This document shows, in pieces, positions 10,017 to 18,905 of a stretch of 64,000 nucleotides of DNA (position 1 is the first letter of the stretch; each line of letters opens with the position of its first letter). Source of the stretch: Tenacibaculum sp. SG-28 (lineage in GTDB: Bacteria; Bacteroidota; Bacteroidia; Flavobacteriales; Flavobacteriaceae); contig NZ_MQVY01000002.1 of NCBI RefSeq assembly GCF_002954385.1, positions 477,690 through 541,689 on the forward strand, read 5' to 3'. Made by a program: the position numbers and the translations under genes. Below the pieces are notes generated by a model. That model was not told the origin of the DNA. It made no database searches and saw only the letters and a program-made list of their open reading frames with translations.

Positions 10017-11675
10017 ATGCTACACGTCAAGAATCTTTCGATATCTTTTAATACTAATCAAGTTTTACACAACATTTCCTTTTCATTAAAAGAAAACGAA
10101 ATTTTAGGAATAGTCGGGGAAAGTGGAAGTGGAAAATCCATAAGTGCATTAGCCATAATGGGGTTGCTTGCAGAAACTGCAAAAATTAATGGAGAAATTT
10201 TATATCGAGACAAAGATCTCTTGATTGATACCGATTCGGAAATTCAAAAATTAAGAGGTAACGAAATTGCCATGATTTTTCAAGAACCAATGCGTTCTTT
10301 AAACCCAACACTTACTTGTGGTTTTCAGGTAGCAGAGGTTTTTCAGAGGCATACCTCGTTATCGCATAAACAAATAAAAAAAGAAGTTCTCAACTTATTT
10401 GATAAAGTAAAACTTCCAAGACCGGAGCAACTTTACAGCGCTTATCCACATGAAATAAGTGGCGGCCAAAAACAGCGTGTAATGATTGCAATGGCGATCG
10501 CTTGTAAACCAAAAATTTTGATTGCTGATGAACCAACTACTGCACTAGATGTAACTGTCCAAAAGGAAATTATTATTCTTCTAAAAGAACTGCAGAAAGC
10601 GTACAAAATGAGTGTGTTATTTATTACGCATGATTTGTCCTTAATATCGGAAATTGCAGACCATATTATGGTTATGTACAAAGGAAATATCATAGAAAAA
10701 GGAACTGCTCAATCTTTATTTACAAAACCAAAAGAAAACTACACCAAGGCATTAATAAATGCAAAACCAAATGGTAAAAAAAGACTCAAGACACTTCCAA
10801 CGGTAAGCAGTTTTATAAACGGAACTACCAACTTTACAGAGTATACGGAGGAGGAAAGAAAGCAATTTCATACCACAATTTATCAAAAGAAACCCCTATT
10901 AGAAGTTATGCAATTATCAAAAGAATTTACATCGGGAACTTCTTGGTTTAAAAAAAAGAAAAAAATAAAAGCAGTTACTAATGTTTCTTTCAAAATATAT
11001 GAGGGAGAAACTGTCGGTTTAGTCGGTGAGAGTGGTTGTGGAAAAACTACCTTAAGTAGAACTATATTACGGTTAGAAAAACCAACATCTGGGAAAATTA
11101 TATACCGTGGGGAAGACATCGTCAAATACTCAAAAAAACAACTTAAAAATCTTCGAAAAGAAATACAGATAATTTTTCAAGATCCTTTCTCTTCCTTAAA
11201 TCCAAAAATCTCTGTAGGTAATGCAATTACAGAGCCAATGGTGGTTCATGGTATATTAAAAACCGCAAAAGAGCGAAAGGAATATGTATGTGATTTATTA
11301 GAAAAAGTTGGTCTCAAAGCAGAACATTTTGATAGATTTCCTCATGAATTCTCTGGCGGTCAGCGACAAAGAATTGGAATTGCAAGAACCATAGCACTGC
11401 AACCAAAACTTATCATATGTGATGAATCGGTTTCTGCATTAGATGTTTCTGTACAAGCACAAGTTCTTAATCTGTTGAACAAATTGAAAAGAGAATTTAA
11501 TTTTACCTATATTTTTATCTCTCATGATTTATCTGTTGTGAAGTATATGGCAGACCAATTAATTGTTATGAATAAAGGGAAAATTGAAGAAATTGAAGAT
11601 GCAGATACGGTTTATAGTTCGCCTAAAACTGCCTATACAAAATCTTTAATAGACGCCATTCCTAAAGGAATCTAA
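10017..11675 (+). CDS. Dipeptide/oligopeptide-type ABC transporter ATPase, fused DppD-DppF
   Basis: A double ATPase of about 552 residues that would energise peptide (or nickel/glutathione-type) import. The first half has Walker A GESGSGKS, signature SGGQKQR and Walker B LIADEPTTALD; the second has GESGCGKT, SGGQRQR and LIICDESVSALD. Both halves carry the oligopeptide-transporter extension (YTKALI and YTKSLI). I chose the ATG at 10017 (MLHVKNLSISF); longer upstream reading gives a basic, non-conserved extension from a TTG codon. No permease or binding protein gene lies nearby, so partners must be encoded elsewhere. In the second Walker B the usual DEP is DES, a common variant in DppF-like domains. 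Confidence 0.92.
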   Translation: MLHVKNLSISFNTNQVLHNISFSLKENEILGIVGESGSGKSISALAIMGLLAETAKINGEILYRDKDLLIDTDSEIQKLRGNEIAMIFQEPMRSLNPTLTCGFQVAEVFQRHTSLSHKQIKKEVLNLFDKVKLPRPEQLYSAYPHEISGGQKQRVMIAMAIACKPKILIADEPTTALDVTVQKEIIILLKELQKAYKMSVLFITHDLSLISEIADHIMVMYKGNIIEKGTAQSLFTKPKENYTKALINAKPNGKKRLKTLPTVSSFINGTTNFTEYTEEERKQFHTTIYQKKPLLEVMQLSKEFTSGTSWFKKKKKIKAVTNVSFKIYEGETVGLVGESGCGKTTLSRTILRLEKPTSGKIIYRGEDIVKYSKKQLKNLRKEIQIIFQDPFSSLNPKISVGNAITEPMVVHGILKTAKERKEYVCDLLEKVGLKAEHFDRFPHEFSGGQRQRIGIARTIALQPKLIICDESVSALDVSVQAQVLNLLNKLKREFNFTYIFISHDLSVVKYMADQLIVMNKGKIEEIEDADTVYSSPKTAYTKSLIDAIPKGI

Positions 11676-11727
11676 TGTTTTTTAAAATGTAATTTAGTAG
11701 TATATTGCAACGATAAAAAAGAATCTT

Positions 11728-12744
11728 ATGAAGATAATTGTTCCAATGGCTGGAATAGGGTCTAGATTACGCCCACATACCCTAACAATACCAAAACCTT
11801 TAACCTTAATAGCAGGAAAATCTATAGTACAACGTTTGGTAGAAAACATCACCTCTGTGGTGGAAGAGCCCATCGATGAAATTGCATTTATCATAGGGCC
11901 AGCTTCCAAAGGTTTTCCCGCCGATACCGAGACTACCCTTCTACAAATAGCTTCTGAATTAGGAGCAAAAGGTAGAGTATATGTACAGCACACCGCAGAG
12001 GGAACGGCTCATGCCATTTATTGTGCAAAAGAATCTTTGAGTGGGCCGTGCATTGTGGCATATGCAGACACCCTATTCAAAGCAGATTTTACATTAGATG
12101 CCAATGCAGACGGAGCTATCTGGGTGAAAAAAGTGGAAGATCCAAGTGCTTTTGGAGTTGTTAAACTAGAAGATGGTTTTATCTCTGATTTTATTGAAAA
12201 GCCAAAAGATTTCATATCAGACCTCGCTATAATTGGCGTGTATTATTTTAAAGACGGTGCCAAACTAAGTGCTGAAATTCAATATCTTATCGATAATGAT
12301 TTAAGAGAAAATGGAGAGTACCAAATAACCAATGTATTAGAGTCTCTAAAACAACAAGGTGCCAAATTTATACCCGGACAAGTTAACGCATGGATGGACT
12401 GTGGTAAAAAAGACCCAACAGTAGATACTAATAAGCAGATTCTAACGTTCGAACAAGAAGCTGGTAATAATCTTGTAGCTACAGATGTAATTCTTGAAAA
12501 TGCCAAGATTATTGAGCCGTGCTACATCGGCAAGAACGTAACCCTAAAAAATACAACAATTGGGCCTCATGTTTCGATTGGGGAAAATAGTATTGTGGAA
12601 GACTCTACAATAGTTAATTCTCTTATTCAAAATAATGTGCAAATAAAAAATGCAACTTTAGATAAGGCAATGATTGGAAATTATGCAAAATATAACGGAA
12701 ATTATACTTCAGTAAGTATTGGTGATTATACAGAACTCATATAA
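11728..12744 (+). CDS. Sugar-phosphate nucleotidyltransferase (NDP-sugar pyrophosphorylase)
   Basis: A 338-residue enzyme expected to make an activated NDP-sugar from sugar-1-phosphate and NTP. The N-terminal nucleotidyltransferase domain has the signature PMAGIGSRLRPHTLTIPKPL with the catalytic Arg and Lys, the GTAHAI motif near residue 90, and YADTLF with the metal-binding Asp. The C-terminal 90 residues show hexapeptide-repeat (left-handed beta-helix) character (IGKNVTLKNTTIGPHVSIG). The sugar and nucleotide specificity cannot be told. It is the first gene of a collinear run with the TPR, DUF4292 and LytM genes, which suggests a cell-envelope role. Confidence 0.88.
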   Translation: MKIIVPMAGIGSRLRPHTLTIPKPLTLIAGKSIVQRLVENITSVVEEPIDEIAFIIGPASKGFPADTETTLLQIASELGAKGRVYVQHTAEGTAHAIYCAKESLSGPCIVAYADTLFKADFTLDANADGAIWVKKVEDPSAFGVVKLEDGFISDFIEKPKDFISDLAIIGVYYFKDGAKLSAEIQYLIDNDLRENGEYQITNVLESLKQQGAKFIPGQVNAWMDCGKKDPTVDTNKQILTFEQEAGNNLVATDVILENAKIIEPCYIGKNVTLKNTTIGPHVSIGENSIVEDSTIVNSLIQNNVQIKNATLDKAMIGNYAKYNGNYTSVSIGDYTELI

Positions 12745-13718
12745 GGGCATAAAGAGCCGATCTAAAGAACGTAAAAAAACATTGCAGATAGTGCTTTGTT
12801 TTTTTCTTTTTTCTTGTTGAGTATAACCTCTACCTTGTTTTCGCAAGAAAACAGTATGGTGTCAGAAGAATTAAAGGAAGAAGAAAAAATAGAGTTTGAA
12901 ACTTATTTTTTGATGCTATCACCAATAAGGCGATAAACAATTACGAAAAAGCAATTGAAAGTTTAGAAAAGTGCAACAGAATTCAAAAAAATAATATAGC
13001 GGTTTTATTTGAGTTATCTAAAAATTACGCAAAACTAGGCAGGAGGGAGGAAGCTGTAATTTTTGCTAAAAAAGCATTGCAAATTGCACCTAAAAATATA
13101 TGGATATTAGAACATCAAGTATCCGTTTTGCGAAAAAATGATGCAATTGATGAGGCTATAGAGGTGCAGCGAGAAATCATACAATACTACCCGAATAAAA
13201 AACCGCAATTGGTATATCTATATCTTCAGAAAAACGATATTGCTACTGCCAAAAAACTTATGCAAGAATTAGAGAACACAAAATCTCTTACGCCCAGACT
13301 TCGAAATATTAAAAAGCAATTAAGCCAGCGGGAAGCGGCCTTTGAAATTAAAGAGTCAAAGAAAAAAACAACACCGAATACCTCTATTGAAAACCTTTTT
13401 AACACGTATAAATCTTTTGAATATTTAGAAGAATTACTGTTAAAATTAGATACCGATAACGATCCGAAACTCGGTACCTATAGCGAACAAGGATTAGCAT
13501 TATTTCCAGCGCAACCACTAGTGTATTTGATGCAAGGAAGAGCTCTAAATAAATCTAGTAACTATGCAAAGGCTATAGAGATATTGCTTGGTGGTATCGA
13601 TTTTATAATCGATAATAACGCTTTAGAAAGATCATTCTATGAAGAATTACTAAAGAGTTATCAAGGAATAGGAAATGAAGACAAAGCAAAAATATACAAA
13701 GCAAAATTAAAGCGATAA
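12722..13718 (+). CDS. Tetratricopeptide-repeat (TPR) periplasmic protein, two apparent frameshifts
   Basis: Only the C-terminal part from about 13077 is in a long open frame, but coding continues upstream. Adding one T to the run at 12807-12812 and one at 12906-12911 joins a signal peptide-like segment (LQIVLCFFLF then LLSITSTLFSQ), an acidic stretch and TPR units (AINNYEKAIESLEKC, EEAVIFAKKALQIAPKN). Total about 332 residues if the start is the GTG at 12722, which overlaps the preceding gene by 23 bp; the start is uncertain. TPR helices mediate protein-protein contacts; the client is unknown. Position between a nucleotidyltransferase and a DUF4292 lipoprotein supports an envelope role. Both breaks are one-base homopolymer deletions. 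Confidence 0.72.
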
Positions 13719-13743
13719 TTCCAAAGAGGATCATATAGTACAA

Positions 13744-14514
13744 ATGAGAGCACTTACATACATAGCTGTTTTTTTGATTGGGTTATCTTCTTGCAAATCT
13801 GCGAAGAACGCAGCTGAAAACTCGAGTAAATTAAAATCCGTGACTGCTAGAAAGGTTGTTAAAAAACACGTTTCTCAGAACTTCAATAAAGAAACAATCG
13901 ACGCAAAAATGAAGGTTGTTTACAAGGATGCCAAAGATAATTTAAGCTTTTCGGTTCGAATGAAAATTAAAAAAGATGAAGTTATTTGGCTTAAAGCAAC
14001 GAAGCTAATAACCCTTTTTAAAGCCGAAATAACACCAACAACAGTACGTTTTTACTCTCCGTATAAAAAGAATTATTTTGAGGGAGATTTTTCTATGTTA
14101 AAAGAACTATTAGGCACCGAAATTAATTTTAAACAGTTGCAAAATATCTTACTAGGCCAAGCAATACTCGATGTAAAAACTAACCGACAAGAGTTGGTAA
14201 TTAGTGAAGAATCTTATGTATTATCGCCTAAAAAACAAATAGAACTATTTGATGTTTTTTTCTATGTGAATCCTAATAATTTTAAATTAAACCAACAATC
14301 TTTAATCAGGGCAAACAACCAACAAAGTTTGGATATAATGTACCCATCTTATCTCAAAAAAGACGGAGTAATACTACCAAATAAAATAAAGATTCTCGCA
14401 AGAGAAGATGTAAAATTTACGACAATTGATATTGGGCTTCGTTCTGTTAATTTTGACAGTAAATTAAATCTGTATTTTTCCATTCCTTCAGGGTATAAAA
14501 AAATTGAATTATAA
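13744..14514 (+). CDS. DUF4292 lipoprotein
   Basis: A 256-residue lipoprotein: signal peptide with lipobox LSSC (Cys17) followed by a KSAKNAAENSSK linker. The rest looks like a beta-rich domain related to LolA/LolB-type folds (inference from the pattern VTARKVVKKHVSQNF, KMKVVYKDAKDNLSFSVRMKIKKD), which is how DUF4292 is usually described. It may bind lipid or lipoprotein in the periplasm. The next gene begins immediately after its stop codon, so the two are translationally coupled. Function is not established. Confidence 0.8.
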   Translation: MRALTYIAVFLIGLSSCKSAKNAAENSSKLKSVTARKVVKKHVSQNFNKETIDAKMKVVYKDAKDNLSFSVRMKIKKDEVIWLKATKLITLFKAEITPTTVRFYSPYKKNYFEGDFSMLKELLGTEINFKQLQNILLGQAILDVKTNRQELVISEESYVLSPKKQIELFDVFFYVNPNNFKLNQQSLIRANNQQSLDIMYPSYLKKDGVILPNKIKILAREDVKFTTIDIGLRSVNFDSKLNLYFSIPSGYKKIEL

Positions 14515-15717
14515 ATGAATAAATTTCTTTGTTATATCGCTCTTATATGTCTCTTGCCATGGAGTTTTTCTTCTTATGGACAAACGAGAAAAGAATTAGA
14601 AAAAAGAAGACAGAGTATAAAAAAAGAAATTAAACAGGTAAACAGTTTGATTTTTAAAACCAAAAAGAAAAAGAGTGATGCTCTTGAGGATTTAAATGAT
14701 TTAAATCAAAAAATTAGTATTCGGGAACGACTTATAGAAACCATTGAACTTGAAGCAGATGTGTTGGAGAAGGAAATAAACTCTAACGAAAAAGAAATAA
14801 ATAGGTATTCGGAGGAATTAGCTGGTTTAAAATCGGATTATGCCGCTATGGTTGTTAAAACAAACAAAAGTAAATCCCTGCAGAGTAGAACGATGTTTAT
14901 CCTGTCTTCAAACAGTTTCTACCAGGCGTATAAGCGGTTAAAATACATGCAACAATATAACGAATTCCGAAAAAAACAAGGGGAAGAAATTATTGAAAAA
15001 ACAGAGTACGTTACAAAACTTAACGATTCCTTAGCCACGAAATTATATACCAAAGAACGTTTGGTGGCAGAGGAAAAAACACAACAAGAGGCATTTGAAA
15101 ACGACAAAAAGAACCAAGAAAATCTCCTAAAAAAAATAAAAAAACAAGAAAGTAGTTATCGTAAGTCTCTTTTGAAAAAGCAGAAAGAAGAGAAAAAAGT
15201 TACTGCCCAAATTGACAAGCTAATTAGGGAAGCAATTGCTAAGGCAAACAAAGCTAAAGGAGCAAAAAAATCTAGTGAATTTAGCTTAAATGCAGAAGAA
15301 AAAGTGCTACTTGCAAACTTCGAACAAAACAAAGGAAATTTACCTTGGCCGGTACAAGGAGTTATCACAAGAAAATATGGAATACAACCACATCCGTCAT
15401 TTCCTGGTATCCAAATAAATAGTCCGGGATTACACATAGTAAGTAAGAAAGATTCGGATGCAAAAAGTATTTTTAACGGGAAAGTATTAGTTGTTCAAAA
15501 ACATTCTGACGGAAGAAAATCGGTCTATGTGCAACACGGTAGTTACATTTCGACTTATAACAACTTGGAAAAAGTATACGTCAAAAAAGGAGACAACATA
15601 AAAACAAGTACAAAATTAGGAAAGATATTTACGGATAAAATAACTGGAAAGACAAAACTCATCTTTGTACTATATAAAAACACCAAACGCCTAAATCCAT
15701 CTGTTTGGATTCAATAA
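14515..15717 (+). CDS. EnvC-like murein hydrolase activator with degenerate LytM (M23) domain
   Basis: A 400-residue secreted protein: signal peptide (ends near GQ23), a long coiled coil at about 24-255 rich in Lys/Glu, then a LytM/M23 domain at about 275-400. The zinc ligands of active M23 peptidases are not evident: the region PHPSFPGIQINSPGL lacks the HxxxD motif, and VQHGSYISTY lacks the HxH motif. This resembles EnvC, which activates amidases at the division septum rather than cutting peptidoglycan itself. The gene follows the DUF4292 gene with no gap and precedes a permease gene by 12 bp. Confidence 0.85.
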   Translation: MNKFLCYIALICLLPWSFSSYGQTRKELEKRRQSIKKEIKQVNSLIFKTKKKKSDALEDLNDLNQKISIRERLIETIELEADVLEKEINSNEKEINRYSEELAGLKSDYAAMVVKTNKSKSLQSRTMFILSSNSFYQAYKRLKYMQQYNEFRKKQGEEIIEKTEYVTKLNDSLATKLYTKERLVAEEKTQQEAFENDKKNQENLLKKIKKQESSYRKSLLKKQKEEKKVTAQIDKLIREAIAKANKAKGAKKSSEFSLNAEEKVLLANFEQNKGNLPWPVQGVITRKYGIQPHPSFPGIQINSPGLHIVSKKDSDAKSIFNGKVLVVQKHSDGRKSVYVQHGSYISTYNNLEKVYVKKGDNIKTSTKLGKIFTDKITGKTKLIFVLYKNTKRLNPSVWIQ

Positions 15718-15729
15718 AAACCTAGAAAA

Positions 15730-16764
15730 GTGAAAAACGCAGCAAATGTAGTCATCGTAACCACAGCTATTTTAGCTGTTTTAGTCATTGGAAAAGGGAT
15801 AATAATCCCTTTTATTTTCGCAGTAATCTTTTGGTTTTTAACTCGTGAAATTCGAAAGACAATTTACAGAATTCCGTTTGCGAAAAAATACATACCAAAA
15901 TGGCTCAGTAATATTATCGTTTTTAGTCTTATTGTAATGAGTTTTAGTTTTATGTCTGGAATTGTTACAAAAAGCATCTCTGATTTAACAGCCTCCTACC
16001 CAAAATACGAGGCCAATGTAGATAGAATCATAAAGAATATCAACTCTTATTTTAACGTAGACGTTATGAATTCTGTTAAAGTTCTTATTGGAAAATTCAA
16101 TTACGGGGCATTTTTAGGCGATATAGCCAATGCAATAAGTGGTGTGCTTGGAGATACTTTTATGATCATAATTTATGCCTTATTTATTTTTCTAGAGGAA
16201 TCTAGCTTTAAAAAAAAGTTAGTGAAATTATTCCAAAAAGATGACACGTCTTATTCGAATGTACTACATCTAATTACCAAAATTGAATATTCAGTATCCA
16301 ACTACCTACGATTGAAAACCTATGTAAGTTTACTAACAGGTATACTGAGTTATATTGTTTTATTAATTGTCGGTGTTGATAGTGCACCTTTCTGGGCTTT
16401 TTTAATTTTTTTATTGAATTATATTCCAACGATTGGTTCACTAATAGCAACGGTTTTTCCTGCAGTTTTTAGCCTTTTTCAGTTTGGAGAGCTAACACCA
16501 TTTATAATTGTTTTGGTTGCTGTAGGAAGTATTCAAGTAATTGTAGGGAATATCATAGAACCTAAAGTATTTGGAAAATCTCTAAATCTCAGTCCTTTGG
16601 TAACTATTTTATCATTGGCGATTTGGGGAAATATATGGGGCATAACGGGAATGGTTTTGAGTGTGCCAATAACTGTCATTATGATTATCGTTTTTTCACA
16701 ATTTGAGTCTACTAAATCGGTGGCCATACTCTTATCCGAAAACGGAGAAATTGAAGAAATATAA
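15730..16764 (+). CDS. AI-2E family transporter (PerM/UPF0118 type)
   Basis: A 344-residue integral membrane protein with about seven to eight predicted transmembrane segments: two near the N-terminus, a soluble loop (60-130), then several C-terminal spans. The hallmark segment FLNYIPTIGSLIATVFP lies near residues 232-248 and PKVFGKSLNLSPL near 278. The start is a GTG, 12 bp after the LytM gene stop. Family members export small molecules or act as ion antiporters; the AI-2 name should not be read as function. Likely the last gene of the operon. Confidence 0.9.
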   Translation: MKNAANVVIVTTAILAVLVIGKGIIIPFIFAVIFWFLTREIRKTIYRIPFAKKYIPKWLSNIIVFSLIVMSFSFMSGIVTKSISDLTASYPKYEANVDRIIKNINSYFNVDVMNSVKVLIGKFNYGAFLGDIANAISGVLGDTFMIIIYALFIFLEESSFKKKLVKLFQKDDTSYSNVLHLITKIEYSVSNYLRLKTYVSLLTGILSYIVLLIVGVDSAPFWAFLIFLLNYIPTIGSLIATVFPAVFSLFQFGELTPFIIVLVAVGSIQVIVGNIIEPKVFGKSLNLSPLVTILSLAIWGNIWGITGMVLSVPITVIMIIVFSQFESTKSVAILLSENGEIEEI

Positions 16765-16808
16765 CCAGTAGCTATATTTATATAAAAAATATCTCTTACT
16801 GCTACCGT

Positions 16809-16937
16809 TTAGTATCCTTTAATATCGAGAATCTCTTTAGCAAGAACAATAGGATTGAATATATCTTCGTGTGGATACTTATTTCCTAAAAAATTTTTCA
16901 ATACAACTTTGTTGGTATATTTTTTAAAAACTGTCAT
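16809..16937 (-). CDS. Possible 42-residue small protein, unknown
   Basis: An ATG-started frame with natural composition (it includes the segments NFLGNKYPHEDIFNP and LAKEILDIKGY) and no other gene on top of it. No matching promoter box was found. It may be a real small protein or a remnant of a larger gene. I do not recognise it. Confidence 0.3.
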   Translation of the reverse strand: MTVFKKYTNKVVLKNFLGNKYPHEDIFNPIVLAKEILDIKGY

Positions 16938-17036
16938 TCGTATTAAATTATTGTCAAGTAATAATTAAATTTTTACCATTTATATATTTTCTTGTAATAC
17001 TACCTAAAAATGGTTGGTTATAAGAGGTTTAGAACA

Positions 17037-17044
17037 TAATTTTG
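17037..17044 (+). promoter_or_regulatory. Promoter -7 box of the 33-residue peptide gene
   Basis: TAATTTTG matches TAnnTTTG perfectly. Transcription would start near 17050, leaving a leader of about 20 nt before the ATG at 17070. Confidence 0.6.
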
Positions 17045-17069
17045 CGCCCGGAAAACAACAAATAGTATT

Positions 17070-17171
17070 ATGAAAAGAAAATTACTTAAGGGGTCTAAAA
17101 GAATAATTAAAAACATGTCTGTAATTTTGACAGAAATCGGAAAAGGGGCCGGTTATGCCATTAAAAATTAA
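17070..17171 (+). CDS. Small cationic peptide of 33 residues, unknown function
   Basis: An independent small gene: promoter box at 17037, ATG at 17070, TAA at 17169-17171, and an intrinsic terminator at 17215. The peptide begins MKRKLLKGSKRIIKNMS, continues with a short hydrophobic patch (VILTEIG) and ends KGAGYAIKN. It has about nine Lys/Arg against one Glu and no signal peptide or Cys. I do not recognise the family. It could be a membrane-active or nucleic-acid-binding peptide. The coding claim rests on the promoter, leader and terminator layout, not on homology. Confidence 0.6.
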   Translation: MKRKLLKGSKRIIKNMSVILTEIGKGAGYAIKN

Positions 17172-17214
17172 GACAATACTGTTTTTCTAAAAAAAATTAT
17201 TCCAAGATCATCAA

Positions 17215-17241
17215 GGCCATAAATTAGATTTATGGCCCTTT
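17215..17241 (+). terminator. Intrinsic terminator of the small peptide gene
   Basis: A perfect 9-bp stem, GGCCATAAA with TTTATGGCC and loop TTAGA, is followed by CTTTTG. Confidence 0.75.
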
Positions 17242-17332
17242 TGTATGAATTATTCTTTACATTCAATTAAGATAATAGAAGCGTTAGCTTGTTTTTAACA
17301 AACAATTAGGTTTTGTAACACAAAATATACTT

Positions 17333-17845
17333 CTAGTTTAAAAATAGTGCTTTTAACTCTGTTGCCTCTTTGGGCTTCATTTTACCAGCGAGCACAAGAC
17401 TAAGTTGTTTTCTTCGTAATGCACCGTCATAGCGCTCAATTTCTAGAGGTGTTTCCGGTTTCAACGATGGAATAGGCACCGGTTTACCTGTTTCGTCTAC
17501 GGCTACAAAAGTGTAAATTCCCTCATTCACCTTTGTTTTCTCCCCAGACTGTCTATCTTCTATCCACACGTCTACATATACCTCCATAGAGGATGTAAAA
17601 GCTCTAGACACCTTAGCTTCAATGGTAACCACACTTCCAACTGGAACCGACTTTGTAAATGCAACGTGATTTACACTTGCAGTAACCACAATACGTCTCG
17701 AATGTCGCCTAGCAGCGATACTACATGCTCGGTCCATTCGTGCTAATAATTCTCCTCCAAATAGATTATCCAAATAATTAGTTTCTCCTGGTAAAACTAA
17801 ATCCGTTAGGGTGGTTAAAGATTGTTTTGGTGTTTTTGTTTCCAT
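17333..17845 (-). CDS. Acyl-CoA thioesterase (hotdog fold, BACH/YciA type)
   Basis: Predicted to hydrolyse acyl-CoA to free fatty acid and CoA. The protein of about 170 residues has a single hotdog domain with family motifs: the NYLDNLFGGELLARMD segment near the N-terminus, the NHVAFTKSVPVGSVVTIEAKV strand region (N of NHV is the usual active-site neighbourhood) and VNEGIYTFVAVDETGKP. I chose the ATG at 17845 rather than a TTG 27 bp upstream, because the upstream TATCTTTG box at 17862-17869 would place transcription start between them. Monocistronic by appearance. Confidence 0.9.
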   Translation of the reverse strand: METKTPKQSLTTLTDLVLPGETNYLDNLFGGELLARMDRACSIAARRHSRRIVVTASVNHVAFTKSVPVGSVVTIEAKVSRAFTSSMEVYVDVWIEDRQSGEKTKVNEGIYTFVAVDETGKPVPIPSLKPETPLEIERYDGALRRKQLSLVLAGKMKPKEATELKALFLN

Positions 17846-17861
17846 GCCTTCAAATTTTTTG

Positions 17862-17869
17862 CAAAGATA
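17862..17869 (-). promoter_or_regulatory. Promoter -7 box of the thioesterase gene
   Basis: TATCTTTG on the minus strand, perfect TAnnTTTG, 17 bp before the ATG at 17845. It supports the shorter start and a very short leader. Confidence 0.6.
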
Positions 17870-17905
17870 CAAAAGACCAAAAAGAGAGAGGTTTGATAAC
17901 TGCTT

Positions 17906-18811
17906 TTATTTTTCTAAAAGCCAAACATCTACAGTATAATTTTGTCTAATGTCTTTTAGAGCAGTTCTAGCCGTTTCCAACTCTGTATAACTTCCAAATG
18001 CAACTTGAATCAATCCTAATGAATTCTCTCCCACTATGCGTGCGTCATAACCTAAGTTTTGTAAGCTCTCTAATTTTCGGGCAGCATTTTCTGAAGACTT
18101 AAAAGCTCCTGCAATTAAATGAAAAGAATAAGAATTTTCTTTGGTTACAGGAAGTTCTATTACCGGAAGGGGATTGCTAATTACAAAGGTAGCCGATTGA
18201 ATTTGTTGCTCTTGATCGGAAGATAAATCAGTGCCAAGTTTGCTGTTTCCGTCGATATCTTGCATACCATTCCAGGTGATATAAGAAACACCGATAAAAA
18301 CAGCAGCGACGGCAGCTTTTTTAACTAATGAAATTACAGGAATGGATTCTTTTTTATGTTCTGGTCGATTCGCAATGAGAACTGGCGCTTCCGATCTTTG
18401 AATTTCGGTAACCCCTGCCTCGGATAAACCAAATGCCTCTTTTAGAAAATTAGAAGTTTGATCTGGTTCAAATATTAATTTTTGATCCTTACTTAAACCT
18501 ATCGAACCAATAGAAGCTAAAACCAGAGTTTTTATTTTTACTTCCTCATTCCAAATCGCAACTTCTTTCGAGATTTTAACAACTGCCGCTTCGAAAGAAA
18601 TCTTATCTACAGCCGCGATATAATTTGCTAACAAGCCGTCATTATGTTGTAAATATGCATTAAAACTGACCTGCTTTCTAGGCGGATAAAAAGCAGTATT
18701 TTCATCATTCAAATTGGCGCTTATCCTATTGGTTACAAAACCACCAAAATTCGGTACGATAACACAATCGTATCGGTATAATAAATCTTTTATGTAGTTG
18801 GCTAATGTCAT
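17906..18811 (-). CDS. SPOR-domain protein with N-terminal HU-CCDC81-type domain
   Basis: About 301 residues from the ATG at 18811 (MTLANYIKDLLYRYDCVIVPNFGG). The N-terminal 130 residues resemble the bacterial HU-CCDC81 domains, relatives of HU that are fused to peptidoglycan-binding domains in Bacteroidota. A hydrophobic segment near 165-180 (KKAAVAAVFIGVSYITW) is a transmembrane anchor. The C-terminal 75 residues form a SPOR domain (YSFHLIAGAFKSSENAARKL, VAFGSYTELETARTAL), which binds glycan strands lacking stem peptides at division sites. It probably links the cytoplasm with the septal wall. It is divergent from dprA. A longer start would lie upstream of the promoter box at 18817. Confidence 0.88.
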   Translation of the reverse strand: MTLANYIKDLLYRYDCVIVPNFGGFVTNRISANLNDENTAFYPPRKQVSFNAYLQHNDGLLANYIAAVDKISFEAAVVKISKEVAIWNEEVKIKTLVLASIGSIGLSKDQKLIFEPDQTSNFLKEAFGLSEAGVTEIQRSEAPVLIANRPEHKKESIPVISLVKKAAVAAVFIGVSYITWNGMQDIDGNSKLGTDLSSDQEQQIQSATFVISNPLPVIELPVTKENSYSFHLIAGAFKSSENAARKLESLQNLGYDARIVGENSLGLIQVAFGSYTELETARTALKDIRQNYTVDVWLLEK

Positions 18812-18816
18812 AGTAA

Positions 18817-18824
18817 CAAATCTA
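18817..18824 (-). promoter_or_regulatory. Promoter -7 box of the SPOR protein gene, possibly leaderless
   Basis: TAGATTTG on the minus strand, perfect TAnnTTTG, ends 5 bp before the ATG at 18811. Transcription would start at or next to the start codon. Confidence 0.5.
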
Positions 18825-18905
18825 ATAATTTTATAGACTTGTGTTTGGTTTTTCTTCAATACTTATTAACAGTTTTTTGTATCTTGGAAATCAAATAATT
18901 GCACT

